Below, piece by piece: positions 1-8,237 of a DNA stretch of 64,000 bases (the stretch's first letter is position 1; the number at the start of each line of letters is the position of its first letter). This DNA comes from Bacillus pumilus. GTDB taxonomy: Bacteria > Bacillota > Bacilli > Bacillales > Bacillaceae. The stretch spans positions 620,001 through 684,000 of the forward strand of contig NZ_CP027116.1 in the NCBI RefSeq assembly GCF_003431975.1. Reading direction: 5' to 3'. Both the position numbers and the translations under genes were made by a program. The notes under the pieces are model-generated. The model was not told the origin of the DNA. It was given only the letters and a program-made list of their open reading frames with translations, and made no database searches.

Positions 1-24
1 ATCGATTTGCCTTGCTCTTAATTT

Positions 25-401
25 CTATCTCCTGTTCATCCTTCTACCAGTTCCGAATGTGTATGGACGATGATTCCCTTTTTTTATTCTTAATCTTCTC
101 CACAACACCACCGCAAGAACAAGCAAGATGACACATTGAATTGAAAGCAAAAGCATTTGCATCGCCATAGGCGTTTGTCCATTTGTCATTTGATCCACGA
201 TATTATGCACCGTGTGCCATATGATGACCCATTGCAGGCTGCCAGTAAGCGCCACGATTTCAGCTGCAACGAATCCAAATAAAAAGGCGAATAAGATTTG
301 TGCCACTGTTAATGTGAGGCTTTTTCCGCTTAGTAGATTAGCAGAATGAAAGAAAACAGCAGTAGAAGTACTGCCTTTGAAATGATTGTCATTGGTCTCA
401 T
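25..401 (-). pseudogene. CPBP-family membrane protease remnant (frameshifted)
   Basis: This is the C-terminal part of a CPBP-type intramembrane glutamic protease. The readable portion, from about base 350 down to 25, contains HSANLLSG and later TGSLQWVIIWHTVHN, which resemble the last CPBP motifs; the tail is a membrane helix and a basic end. An ATG at 401, with a purine-rich GAGGGGGA before it, opens another frame of 23 codons (ending SFILLIY) that would join the downstream frame if one shift occurred near base 350. The EExxxR motif that carries the catalytic glutamates is absent. With a usual length above 200 residues, this is a truncated, frameshifted copy and probably inactive. A short reading from a GTG at 306 is possible but I consider it unlikely to be a functional gene. 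Confidence 0.55.
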
Positions 402-413
402 CGTTGATTCCCC

Positions 414-427
414 CTCTAACGTTAGAG
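414..427. promoter_or_regulatory. Perfect 14-base palindrome, possible operator
   Basis: CTCTAACGTTAGAG reads the same on both strands. It lies just upstream of the start of the CPBP remnant, overlapping what would be its leader. Short perfect dyads of this kind resemble sites of MerR-type regulators, but no such regulator gene is in the window and no well-spaced -35/-10 pair flanks it. The regulator is unknown. Confidence 0.3.
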
Positions 428-495
428 TAGTGGAATCAAGCAGACGTCACAATTAAATCTTCCTAACATGTCAATATCTAGCCCTAAGATGCACT

Positions 496-905
496 TTAAG
501 AGGTTGTTCGTTTCTTTCGCTGCTGTAAAAGTTCGTTGATTTCCTCAGCAGTTGCTTGATCTTTTTTATACAATAGGTACTTCATTAAAAAGAATAATGC
601 CATGACCACAAGGAAATTCACGATGAACGAAAGGAGGCTGATTTCAGCGCTGACGATGATGATGGTGGTCATAATCATACACATCACAAGGACGATATAT
701 AGAATTTGTTGAAAAAGAATCCGTTTATGACTGTACGTTTGTTTTGGGTATAGCAAGAAGGTCAGGGCGCTTGAAAAAAAGGAACTGAACATGATGGCTT
801 GTAAAATATAGATGGCATTGTTCCAAACATGAAACAGTAAATCAATACGAGTGCAGTAAAGATCATACAAAATGTGATCAAAAGATTTGTGATATAACGT
901 TTCAT
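496..905 (-). pseudogene. DUF3021 membrane protein, frameshifted
   Basis: DUF3021 proteins are small four-helix membrane proteins encoded next to LytTR regulators, and this gene has that position. The expected start is the ATG at 905, preceded by GGAGGAAG, and gives MKRYITNLLITFCMIFTALV, a typical first helix. That frame stops after about 48 residues. The other helices (for example LLSFIVNFLVVMALFFLMKY) and the charged tail are in another frame, entered around bases 801-820. A single small indel there splits the gene. The longer open frame from 930 starts inside the neighbouring gene and translates the first helix in the wrong frame, so it is not the real product. Confidence 0.6.
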
Positions 906-910
906 CCTGT

Positions 911-1356
911 TCACTTCCTCCGTAACCCAAGCTTCTCTTTTAATGGTTGAATATAAAAACGTGAAATCATCACCCTTTCCTCATTTGTAAGCTTTGCTTC
1001 AAAACGACCGCTTGTTTTAGGAGAAATAGCGGCAATAGAATCTATATTCAGAATCATCGATTTTGAAATCCTGACATAATCGTGCGCTTCAAGCAGTTCT
1101 TCAAGTTCAAACAACTTTTCCTTTAAGAGAAACACCCCGTATACAAAAACGATTTTTTATCAAAGCTTTCTATATATAAAATGTCGTGATAATAGACCTT
1201 TTTCATTCTTTCTTTCGTGGGTTCTTGTGCTAAGAAATAAGGGGCTGTTTGCTCCACTTGCTGGACAAGCTTTTCAATCGTCGAATTGAGCTCATAAATG
1301 TGAAAAGAAACATATTCTACTTGTGGCTTTTGAATGAAATGGATATCTGTTTTCAT
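911..1356 (-). pseudogene. LytTR DNA-binding regulator, frameshifted
   Basis: Two consecutive frames together make one LytTR-type regulator of about 148 residues. The upstream half (from 1356) ends DILYIESFDKKSFLYTG, the start of a LytTR domain. The downstream half (from about 1135) continues FLLKEKLFELEELL, then VRISKSMILNIDSI, the core of the same domain. The break falls at a run of four C on the plus strand (1135-1138, G run in the gene); one extra G would restore the frame. It is followed directly by the DUF3021 gene, its usual partner, which is also broken. The lesion could be true decay, a switching homopolymer, or a sequencing error. Confidence 0.65.
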
Positions 1357-1361
1357 TTATT

Positions 1362-1922
1362 TTATTCGTAATCCCGCTTCAAAATTGAATACATATACAC
1401 ATCATCAAACCCATGTTGACCAAGATCATACTCTCTCAATAAACCCTCTCGTACAAAATCAACATTCTCCAATAATTGAACAGAGGACGTATTAGCTGGA
1501 TCAATAATCGCTTCAATCCGGTTCAGGTTCATCTCCTGAAATCCATATCGTAACACCGCAGCAATTGCTTCCTTCATGATGCCTTTTCTCCAATGATCGT
1601 GGTGTAATTCATAGCCAATTTCGGTGCGGTAGTGCTGTTTTTCCAAGTTAAGAAAGCCGCAGCTGCCAATGATGGTTGGGTTGTCTTTTAAAGAAATGCC
1701 CCAGCGGATGCCTGTTTGTTCTTTGAAGATATTGTCATACCACTTGATTTCTCCTTTTGTGTCTTCGATGGTTTCATGTGCATCAATGCCCATGTAGCGG
1801 CACACGGTTTCATTAGATAAATAGATGTGCATATCCTTAGCATCTTCGATCGTTGCTTGTTTTAAGATTAGTCTTTTGGTATGTATTGTTGGAAATGATT
1901 GCGGAAAGGTCATTTTGTTCAT
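1362..1922 (-). CDS. GNAT acetyltransferase, RimJ/RimL type
   Basis: This 186-residue GNAT-fold N-acetyltransferase has the start HTKRLILKQATIEDAKDMH and a middle region (RTEIGYELHHDHWRKGI, with an acetyl-CoA-binding position near GIMKEA) typical of the RimJ/RimL group that modifies protein N-termini or small amines. The substrate cannot be told from the sequence. I chose the ATG at 1922 because GGAGG lies just upstream; that ribosome site is inside the last codons of the preceding zinc-ribbon gene, so the two are probably translated together. A longer frame reaching 1985 lacks such a site. Confidence 0.8.
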   Translation of the reverse strand: MNKMTFPQSFPTIHTKRLILKQATIEDAKDMHIYLSNETVCRYMGIDAHETIEDTKGEIKWYDNIFKEQTGIRWGISLKDNPTIIGSCGFLNLEKQHYRTEIGYELHHDHWRKGIMKEAIAAVLRYGFQEMNLNRIEAIIDPANTSSVQLLENVDFVREGLLREYDLGQHGFDDVYMYSILKRDYE

Positions 1923-1926
1923 GTGT

Positions 1927-2112
1927 TTATCCTCCATGTGATGTCTTTTGTTCTGTACATGCCTTACAATAAAAAACCCCTTCATTCCTCAGCCAAGCCT
2001 TCACCTCTGTCATTCCTTTTCTCTTTGGATAGACCAGCTTAACGTACACTTCTTCGTTTCCTTCTATCTTTTTTTGACAGCTAGCACATGCGGGTTCTTC
2101 GAATCGAAACAA
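1927..2112 (-). CDS. Small zinc-ribbon protein
   Basis: A 61-residue protein with two Cys pairs, CASC near residue 9 and CKAC near residue 50, separated by a basic, beta-rich stretch (VYVKLVYPKRKGMTEVKAWL). The pairs suggest a structural zinc site. Similar small Bacillus proteins exist, some carrying a doubtful name as iron-hydroxamate transporter parts; nothing here supports transport. The start is TTG at 2112, with AAAAGGAG about eight bases upstream. Its final codons contain the ribosome site of the following acetyltransferase gene. Function unknown. Confidence 0.65.
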   Translation of the reverse strand: MFRFEEPACASCQKKIEGNEEVYVKLVYPKRKGMTEVKAWLRNEGVFYCKACTEQKTSHGG

Positions 2113-2238
2113 TCGACATACTCCTTTTTGTAGATATTTCTTCCATTATATCAAAAGTTCAATACGATCTTTGCGGCCTATTCTTCACTTTCTCTATTTT
2201 TATCCGACATATGCTAAGTAAAAGAAATTTGCGTTTGT

Positions 2239-2267
2239 TGAAACCGTTTGTGAGAAACCTTGCTCTA
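2239..2267 (+). promoter_or_regulatory. Possible ECF-type autoregulated promoter
   Basis: TGAAACC at 2239-2245 matches the -35 element used by many Bacillus ECF sigma factors; GCTCTAA about 16 bases later is a poor match to the usual CGTC/CGTA -10. It sits shortly before the sigma factor gene, where self-activation would be expected. Weak evidence. Confidence 0.3.
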
Positions 2268-2291
2268 ACAGATGTAGGAGGTGTGAATGAG

Positions 2292-2837
2292 ATGAAGCAT
2301 GTGCGTCTAATTAAAAAAGCACAAAAAGGGAATGTCCCGGCATTTGAGAAATTAATGCTGATGTATCAGGAGCGTTTATATAAAACGGCTTTTCTCTACA
2401 CAAGAAATAAAGAGGATTCGTTAGATGCTGTTCAGGAGACGGTATTTAAAGCGTTTAAGCATCTATCTGGCTTGAAAGAACCAGCTTATTTTTCTAGCTG
2501 GCTGACGCGGATTTTGATTCATATAATTTTTGCGATGAAGAAAAAGCAGCAAGATGTTGTTCCGTTTGATCAGCAGCACGAAAGCGTTGAGCGGAATGAT
2601 TTTCTGGAAGACAAGCTAGATTTAAAACATGCACTTGATGTGTTAGACGAGCAATACCAGATTGTGATTCAGCTATTTTATTTTCAAGATTATTCGATTT
2701 CGATGATTTCTAAACAGATGGGGATGCCTGAAGGAACGATTAAAACTCATTTGTATCGTGCAAGAAAGTTATTAAAGCAAACGTTGGAAGAGGAGGAGAG
2801 TGTCGATGGAACGAAAAGAAATGAAAAAGCTTTATGA
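2292..2837 (+). CDS. ECF RNA polymerase sigma factor
   Basis: A 181-residue group 4 sigma factor. Region 2 is FEKLMLMYQERLYKTAFLYT followed by SLDAVQETVFKAFKHL and FSSWLTRILIHI. Region 4 is ALDVLDEQYQIVIQLFYFQD then SISMISKQMGMPEGTIKTHL, the -35 recognition helix-turn-helix. I chose ATG 2292: TAGGAGG ends nine bases before it, whereas the open frame extending up to 2088 has no ribosome site. The next gene overlaps its end by about 32 bases and encodes a membrane protein expected to be its anti-sigma factor. The inducing signal is unknown; it does not obviously match one B. subtilis ECF factor. Confidence 0.88.
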   Translation: MKHVRLIKKAQKGNVPAFEKLMLMYQERLYKTAFLYTRNKEDSLDAVQETVFKAFKHLSGLKEPAYFSSWLTRILIHIIFAMKKKQQDVVPFDQQHESVERNDFLEDKLDLKHALDVLDEQYQIVIQLFYFQDYSISMISKQMGMPEGTIKTHLYRARKLLKQTLEEEESVDGTKRNEKAL

Positions 2838-4251
2838 TGAGATTGAAGTACCAAAGGTTGAAGTAACTTCTGCAATTCGCCAAGCAATAGGAGATGTGAA
2901 AGCGGAAAAGAAAAGACGTTGGTTCACATGGAATTGGAGAACGCCAATATATTCTGTCATCATACTAATCGTTCTTTATTTTTCATCAGGCTTCCTTTTT
3001 CCTTCTCTTAATACAGCAATGGCACGTGTCCCGATTATTGGACAGTTTTATATGATGTTTCACGATAAAGTAGGAATGTCTCTTTTTCAGAGTGATTTGG
3101 TGAAGCATGTCAATGAGGGGGCTGAATCAAGAGGGGTTACTGTGAAAGTAAACAGTGTGTACTATGATGCCGGGCGGCTTGTTTATACGTTTACTGTGGA
3201 GAATTTCCATACAAAAGAAGATGTTGTATCGTTCAGAGTGAATCCAGAAAAAATCGATGGAAACTTTCAACTGAATTTTGACAAAACAGAGTTAAAAAAA
3301 TTAAAAGATGGCCGCTATGTTGGGCAGACGGAAGTCTATACAAATGGACAAACGATCAAGCAAGGTCAACAAGTACCGCTTGTTATTTCGAAGATTGGGG
3401 ATATTGTAGGAAATTGGCGCTTCAAGTTACCTGTGGTCAAGCAAAAAACCACTTTATTAGCGGGACAAAAAGACGTGTCTATTTTAAACGGCCGTTATCA
3501 AATAAGAAATGTAAAGGTAGAAAATGGAGTGAATGGCTCTGCTATTCAATATGCCATTGATTACAATGGTTTTGCCAAAGATGATAGAGTTAGTATTGAT
3601 GGAATGAAAGATAATTTAGGGAATGAGTATGAGCTTGAGATTGGAATCGTTTTAAGAAAAAAACAACTAACTTCTGACAAAACTAGAAAAGATCATTTGA
3701 CGATTTTGAATCAGCCGATTAATCCAAAGGCGACTGAATTGACATTTTACACGAATGTGAGAAACGAACGAGAATACAGCCACATTATTCCTCTTCAGAC
3801 AAAGCTGCCTGTTCAGTTCAAAACAAAACACCATGGCATCGGAATCAAAATCAATAAGATAGAACAAAAAGACCGTTCTGTGATTGTTGATTATCAATTT
3901 ACTGGAGTAGATCAAAAAGAATTAGATCAGGATGTGATGGAGAATATAGGTGAATTCATTGGATTAGGCGATGTTGAAAAGATGAAATCATGGCCCGATC
4001 CACAAGCAGACTATGAAAGCGGATATTACTTGAAGGGGAACTATGCGAAGATGACGAATTTAAAGACAGCTTCCATGCAATCCACCTTTGAATTTGATAA
4101 TAAGAATTTAGAGACTTTATCATTAAACCATTTTTCTTTTAAAGATTATGGGCTTTATCTTGATTTATCAGAACTGAATATGTTGGCACCACACAAAGAT
4201 ATACCTGTAACCATTCCAGTCAAAAAAGAAACATCAAAAGCTAGTCAATAA
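2806..4251 (+). CDS. DUF4179-type membrane anti-sigma factor
   Basis: A protein of 481 residues. A short cytoplasmic N-terminus (about 45 residues) precedes one membrane helix (YSVIILIVLYFSSGFLF), then a long outer region. The segment after the helix (LNTAMARVPIIGQFYMMFHD) is typical of DUF4179 proteins, and the C-terminal half looks like a beta-rich sensing region of the DUF5643 sort. No HxxxCxxC zinc anti-sigma motif is visible. Overlap with the upstream ECF sigma gene suggests it binds and holds that factor at the membrane. GAGGAGGAG at 2790-2798 fits ATG 2806 better than the GTG at 2800. A hairpin terminator follows. Confidence 0.75.
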   Translation: MERKEMKKLYDEIEVPKVEVTSAIRQAIGDVKAEKKRRWFTWNWRTPIYSVIILIVLYFSSGFLFPSLNTAMARVPIIGQFYMMFHDKVGMSLFQSDLVKHVNEGAESRGVTVKVNSVYYDAGRLVYTFTVENFHTKEDVVSFRVNPEKIDGNFQLNFDKTELKKLKDGRYVGQTEVYTNGQTIKQGQQVPLVISKIGDIVGNWRFKLPVVKQKTTLLAGQKDVSILNGRYQIRNVKVENGVNGSAIQYAIDYNGFAKDDRVSIDGMKDNLGNEYELEIGIVLRKKQLTSDKTRKDHLTILNQPINPKATELTFYTNVRNEREYSHIIPLQTKLPVQFKTKHHGIGIKINKIEQKDRSVIVDYQFTGVDQKELDQDVMENIGEFIGLGDVEKMKSWPDPQADYESGYYLKGNYAKMTNLKTASMQSTFEFDNKNLETLSLNHFSFKDYGLYLDLSELNMLAPHKDIPVTIPVKKETSKASQ

Positions 4252-4257
4252 ATAAAA

Positions 4258-4290
4258 GAGCGAACATGATTACACATGTTCGCTTTTTGT
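4258..4290. terminator. Bidirectional terminator
   Basis: AGCGAACATG pairs with CATGTTCGCT (4259-4268 with 4275-4284), followed by TTTTT on the plus strand and, on the other strand, CTCTTTTA. It lies between the convergent anti-sigma and MFS genes; the stop codon of the MFS gene is in the loop. Confidence 0.85.
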
Positions 4291-5457
4291 CTGCTTTTGG
4301 ACCAGCCGATTACGATGGAACGAGTACCGAATCAACATGAATGAGGCAAAACTGGCTAAACCGCCAATCCAGCTTAAGTTCGTGACATTTGTATATTGTA
4401 TAATCACACCGCCCATTGATGATCCGAGCATCATGCCGATGTTCATAATCGCTGTATTAAAGCTCAGCACGGTTTCTGATGCTTGGGGTTTTAGGGAGAT
4501 CAGATAAAATTGCTTCGCTGGTGTTGTTGTCCAAGTAGCGATGCCCCATATGGCAAGCGTGATCAAGACGCTAATTGTAGAGAATTGAGTAAAGAATAGG
4601 GCAAAGAGTGCGAACATCTGGATCATGATGCTGATCGAGATGGTTCGGTTTGGCCCCCATTGATCAACGGCGAAGCCGCCAAATCGTGAGCCTATAAAAG
4701 CAGCGATTCCTAAAATGAGTAAGGCGATACTTGTCATTTCAAGAGAGAAGCCAGCGGTCTGTCGTAATAAAGGTGAGATATAAGCGAATACCATTGTGTA
4801 GCCTAAGATCCAAAATACGGTCGTGGCTAATCCGCTGATCACCCTGCTATCTTGAAGAAGGTGTAATTGCTGCTTCAATGGCAGATGTGAATGTCCCTCC
4901 ATACGTGGCAGTAATTGATAAAGCAATAATAAAAGACAAGCAGTACCTAGCGCAATGATGAGAAAAATATAGTGCCAATCCACATGACCTGATAGAAATG
5001 TGCCAATAGGGACACCAAGTACGAGTGATACGGTAAAACCAGTAATGACCGTTGCCATTGCGCTTCCCTTTTTTTCTGGAGGGGCGATCTGCGCTGCATA
5101 ATTCGTGGCGACGACAATATATAAGCCGCCACTCATCGCCATGATAACTCGGGATAGCAGGAGCAGCACAAAGTGATGGCTAAAAAAGGCGACCACATTG
5201 CCTAAAATAAACACAAAAATCGCTGATAACAGAACCTTTTTTCGGTTCAATTTCGATGTTGCCATCACTAAAAAGAGAGCACCTACTGCATAAAAGAGAG
5301 AGTAAACGGTGATGAGCTGTCCGGCAGCAGGAATGGAGATGTGTAAATCAACAGCAATGATATCTAGAATGCCTGACACGACGAATTCTGACGTGCCTGT
5401 GACAAATGAACCGACAGCTAAAAGAATGATCAATAGCTGATGAGATGTGTTTTTCAT
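4270..5457 (-). CDS. MFS drug/metabolite exporter (DHA1, PbuE/AraJ-like)
   Basis: A 395-residue major facilitator with about twelve membrane helices. The first helix region (SFVTGTSEFVVSGILDIIA) and the following AAGQLITVYSLFYAVGALF are typical of the DHA1 exporters that include AraJ, YtbD and the purine-base exporter PbuE. It probably extrudes a small molecule by proton antiport; the substrate is not readable. I start at ATG 5457 because the first codons of the longer frame from 5475 (AAGGAAGGG) serve as its ribosome site. It is transcribed away from a LysR regulator 100 bases away, its likely controller. Confidence 0.82.
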   Translation of the reverse strand: MKNTSHQLLIILLAVGSFVTGTSEFVVSGILDIIAVDLHISIPAAGQLITVYSLFYAVGALFLVMATSKLNRKKVLLSAIFVFILGNVVAFFSHHFVLLLLSRVIMAMSGGLYIVVATNYAAQIAPPEKKGSAMATVITGFTVSLVLGVPIGTFLSGHVDWHYIFLIIALGTACLLLLLYQLLPRMEGHSHLPLKQQLHLLQDSRVISGLATTVFWILGYTMVFAYISPLLRQTAGFSLEMTSIALLILGIAAFIGSRFGGFAVDQWGPNRTISISIMIQMFALFALFFTQFSTISVLITLAIWGIATWTTTPAKQFYLISLKPQASETVLSFNTAIMNIGMMLGSSMGGVIIQYTNVTNLSWIGGLASFASFMLIRYSFHRNRLVQKQTKSEHV

Positions 5458-5557
5458 TTTGAACCCTTCCTTCATGTTGATACGTTGTCTTTAGTTTAAA
5501 TTCCGTGCTAACATAAGTAAAATTGATGTTTTTCATGAAGGAGATGAGTAAATACTC

Positions 5558-6454
5558 ATGAGCTTTGTTCGCTTTGATATTATCGCAAAAATTGTGGAGC
5601 TTGGCAGTTTTACAGCAGCAGCTGAAGCATTAAATATGACGCAGTCCGCTGTCAGTCATGCAGTGGCGAATTTAGAGTCAGAGTGGGGTGTGTCCTTATT
5701 CATTCGTGATCGAAAAAAGGGCATTATGCTGACGGACATTGGTCAAACGCTTCTCCCGCATATTAGAGAAGTGTTAAATAGGGTGGAGAAGATCCAGCAG
5801 GAAATTGCGTTAACGAAAAATATTGAAACGGGCTTGATTCGTATCGGGACATTTGCCAGTGCCTCGGCTTGTTTACTGCCTAAGCTGCTTGTGAGCTATC
5901 AGAAAAAACATCCAAAAATCGAATTTAAATTTTATGAGGGAACGTATGAAGAAATATTGGAGTGGCTGAACTCTGGCATCATTGATGTTGGTTTTGTTGT
6001 GAAAGGCCATGCAGATGAAGCCTTTGACTTGCTGCCGCTGATCAAAGATGAGATGGTGGTCGCCTATCATCCAAATCATCGATTTCATCAGAAGTCCATT
6101 GTAGATATTACAGATTTGGCAGATGAACCATTTATTATGCCGACTGGCATGTATCAATCACATGTAGAGGATATTTTTTCTGAGGCGCAATTGAAGCCAG
6201 CTACTTTATTTGAAGTACATGATTGCACGACCATTGCCCGTATGGTGGGGGAAGGACTTGGTGTCACGATAGGCCCTGAGCTGTTTTTAAAAACGCAGCA
6301 GCTTGTGCACATTCGTGAGCTGAATGTCTCTCATCATCGTGAGGTTGCGCTTGCCTGTCCGTCTCTCTCCCAAGCTTCTCCGGCAGTGAAAGAGTTTTTC
6401 CGTGTAGCCGAGGCGGTTTTTGCAAAAGAGAAGGATTTGGAGAAGGGTGTATAA
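5558..6454 (+). CDS. LysR-family transcriptional regulator
   Basis: A 298-residue LysR regulator. The N-terminal winged helix reads GSFTAAAEALNMTQSAVSHA then LESEWGVSLFIRDRKKG, followed by a linker helix and a periplasmic-binding-like effector domain from about residue 90. It is divergent from the MFS exporter and most likely activates it on binding a small ligand; LysR sites normally lie in such an intergenic region, though I cannot place one with confidence. GAAGGAG precedes ATG 5558 at a rather long distance. A strong terminator follows, so it is transcribed alone. Confidence 0.85.
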   Translation: MSFVRFDIIAKIVELGSFTAAAEALNMTQSAVSHAVANLESEWGVSLFIRDRKKGIMLTDIGQTLLPHIREVLNRVEKIQQEIALTKNIETGLIRIGTFASASACLLPKLLVSYQKKHPKIEFKFYEGTYEEILEWLNSGIIDVGFVVKGHADEAFDLLPLIKDEMVVAYHPNHRFHQKSIVDITDLADEPFIMPTGMYQSHVEDIFSEAQLKPATLFEVHDCTTIARMVGEGLGVTIGPELFLKTQQLVHIRELNVSHHREVALACPSLSQASPAVKEFFRVAEAVFAKEKDLEKGV

Positions 6455-6498
6455 AGAACTAGATGCGATTTTCCAAATTCGTGTAATAAGACGAATGA

Positions 6499-6531
6499 AG
6501 CGGACATTTCTTTGAAAAATGTTCGCTTTTC
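6499..6531 (+). terminator. Terminator after LysR gene
   Basis: An 11-base-pair stem (AGCGGACATTT with AAATGTTCGCT, one G-T pair) with a six-base loop, followed by TTTTC. It separates the LysR gene from the pbuG promoter a few bases downstream. Confidence 0.8.
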
Positions 6532-6534
6532 GTA

Positions 6535-6563
6535 TTGTTTTTTAAAAATGAAGTTGGTACAAT
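6535..6563 (+). promoter_or_regulatory. Sigma-A promoter of pbuG
   Basis: TTGTTT (6535-6540) and TACAAT (6558-6563) are 17 bases apart. Transcription would start near 6570, just ahead of the purine riboswitch. Confidence 0.7.
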
Positions 6564-6586
6564 AGACACAGAAATCAAATAGATAG

Positions 6587-6657
6587 AAGTCGTATAATAG
6601 CGGGGATATGGCCCGCAAGTTTCTACCAAGCTACCGTAAATAGCTTGACTACGTCAA
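6587..6657 (+). ncRNA. Purine riboswitch aptamer, guanine type, upstream of pbuG
   Basis: The conserved purine aptamer core is present: GTATAAT, the P2 stem GCGGG/CCCGC around GATATGG, the GTTTCTACC loop segment, CCGTAAAT in P3 and GACTAC closing P1. The pyrimidine that pairs with the ligand is C (GACTA), so guanine or hypoxanthine is expected rather than adenine (GATTA). Aptamer bases 6643-6652 (GCTTGACTAC) are exactly complementary to 6723-6732, which overlap the terminator stem. Ligand binding should therefore free the terminator and switch pbuG off. Confidence 0.95.
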
Positions 6658-6730
6658 TTCACACTCGTTTGATATAAATCATGCATTGTTCTTGTTTTAT
6701 GTCACCGTCTGAATTCACATATGTAGTCAA

Positions 6731-6758
6731 GCGTCCCAAAACTGTTGGGGCGTTTTTT
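6731..6758 (+). terminator. Riboswitch-controlled terminator of pbuG
   Basis: CGTCCCAA pairs with TTGGGGCG and is followed by TTTTTT. The 5' arm overlaps the antiterminator arm GTAGTCAAGC (6723-6732), which can pair instead with the aptamer; this is the expression platform. Confidence 0.9.
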
Positions 6759-6815
6759 ATTTGACTTGTGAATGGGGCAGACTAAAGCAAAAGGACATGA
6801 AGGGAGTCAGTTGGC

Positions 6816-8141
6816 TTGAAACAGTTTTTTCAATTTGATGAGTTAGAAACGAATTACCGCAGAGAAATCATCGGTGGTTTAACCACATTTTTGTCGATGG
6901 CTTACATTTTGTTTGTCAATCCGATCACACTTGCTTTAGTGTCGGTACCGGATTTTCCAGATAAATTACGAATTGATCAGGGCGCTGTCTTTACTGCGAC
7001 GGCGTTAGCCTCTGCCGCAGGGTGTATTCTGATGGGGGTGATTGCCAGGTATCCGATTGCGATTGCTCCAGGTATGGGCTTGAATGCCTTTTTCGCTTTT
7101 TCGGTTGTTCTTGGCATGGGCATCACATGGGAAGCAGCGCTTTCTGGTGTGTTTGTTTCAGGATTAATTTTCGTTGCTCTTTCTTTAACAGGTTTCCGTG
7201 AAAAAATCATCAATGCCATTCCAGCTGAGCTGAAGCTGGCGGTTGGTGCAGGTATTGGTCTATTCATTACGTTTGTCGGTCTGCAAGGCTCTGGCATTAT
7301 TGCCAATAACGATAATACGCTCGTTTCGATTGGAAACATTCATAGTGGCCCTGTCTTATTAACGGTGTTTGGTATCGTGGTGACTGTCATTTTAATGGTT
7401 CTTCGAGTGAATGCAGGTGTCTTCATTGGGATGCTTGTGACAGCTATAGCAGGAATGATTGTTGGTCTTGTCCCAGTACCGACGCAAATTGTGGACAGTA
7501 TTCCAAGCTTATCTCCAACCTTTGGACAAGCGCTGATTCATTTGCCAGACATCTTCTCGATTCAAATGCTTGTCGTGATTTTAACGTTCTTATTCGTTGG
7601 GTTCTTTGATACAGCAGGAACGCTTGTGGCTGTTGCCACCCAAGCTGGTTTAATGAAAAATAATGAGCTGCCGCGTGCAGGAAGAGCACTTCTAGCGGAT
7701 TCATCTTCAATCGTTGTAGGTTCTGTTCTTGGAACATCGACGACAACGTCTTATGTTGAATCGAGCTCAGGTGTTGCTGCTGGTGCTCGTTCAGGATTTG
7801 CAGCTGTCGTGACAGGTATTTTCTTCTTGCTTGCGATGTTCTTCTCGCCGCTATTATCAATCGTTACATCGAATGTGACAGCGCCTGCTTTAATCATTGT
7901 CGGTGCACTGATGGTCGCTCCGCTTGCGAAGATTGCCTGGGATCGTTTTGAAATTGCCGTACCAGCGTTCTTAACGATGATTATGATGCCACTCACATAC
8001 AGTATTGCAACGGGGATTGCGGTTGGCTTTATTTTCTACCCGATTACGATGATCTTTAAAGGAAAAGCCAAAGAAGTACATCCGATTATGTACGGGTTGT
8101 TTGTGATCTTTATTCTTTACTTTGCTTTCTTAAATCATTAA
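6816..8141 (+). CDS. pbuG: Hypoxanthine/guanine permease
   Basis: A 441-residue nucleobase permease of the AzgA/NCS2-like group, with about twelve membrane segments. It carries family features such as LTTFLSMAYILFVNP early, GMGLNAFFAF, and TTSYVESSSGVAAGARSG, which lines the substrate path. It imports hypoxanthine and guanine by proton symport for salvage. The start is TTG at 6816 with AGGGAG ten bases upstream. Control by a guanine-type riboswitch and the downstream yebC-yebE-yebG-pur order support the assignment. In B. subtilis guaA lies directly upstream; here a LysR/MFS pair does. Confidence 0.93.
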   Translation: MKQFFQFDELETNYRREIIGGLTTFLSMAYILFVNPITLALVSVPDFPDKLRIDQGAVFTATALASAAGCILMGVIARYPIAIAPGMGLNAFFAFSVVLGMGITWEAALSGVFVSGLIFVALSLTGFREKIINAIPAELKLAVGAGIGLFITFVGLQGSGIIANNDNTLVSIGNIHSGPVLLTVFGIVVTVILMVLRVNAGVFIGMLVTAIAGMIVGLVPVPTQIVDSIPSLSPTFGQALIHLPDIFSIQMLVVILTFLFVGFFDTAGTLVAVATQAGLMKNNELPRAGRALLADSSSIVVGSVLGTSTTTSYVESSSGVAAGARSGFAAVVTGIFFLLAMFFSPLLSIVTSNVTAPALIIVGALMVAPLAKIAWDRFEIAVPAFLTMIMMPLTYSIATGIAVGFIFYPITMIFKGKAKEVHPIMYGLFVIFILYFAFLNH

Positions 8142-8152
8142 TGGTTCACCTG

Positions 8153-8185
8153 AAACAGCAGCTCATGGAAGCTGCTGTTTTTTTG
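8153..8185 (+). terminator. Terminator after pbuG
   Basis: AACAGCAGCT pairs with AGCTGCTGTT around a six-base loop and is followed by a run of T. It ends the riboswitch-controlled pbuG transcript. Confidence 0.9.
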
Positions 8186-8237
8186 TTTTGCCCTAATTTT
8201 CTTGCCATTTTAAAACCTCTGCTGCCTTTTATCCGTC

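Noticed and set aside
496-930. 144-codon open frame as the real protein
   Set aside because: Its first third translates the LytTR/DUF3021 junction in the wrong frame; the true DUF3021 start is at 905 in another frame, so this is a frameshifted gene.
1948-2133. Plus-strand 61-codon frame opposite the zinc-ribbon gene
   Set aside because: It is antisense to a gene with two Cys pairs and a good ribosome site; no support for the plus frame.
7444-7860. Long minus-strand frame inside pbuG
   Set aside because: It is the antisense of a conserved permease and depends on its codon pattern.
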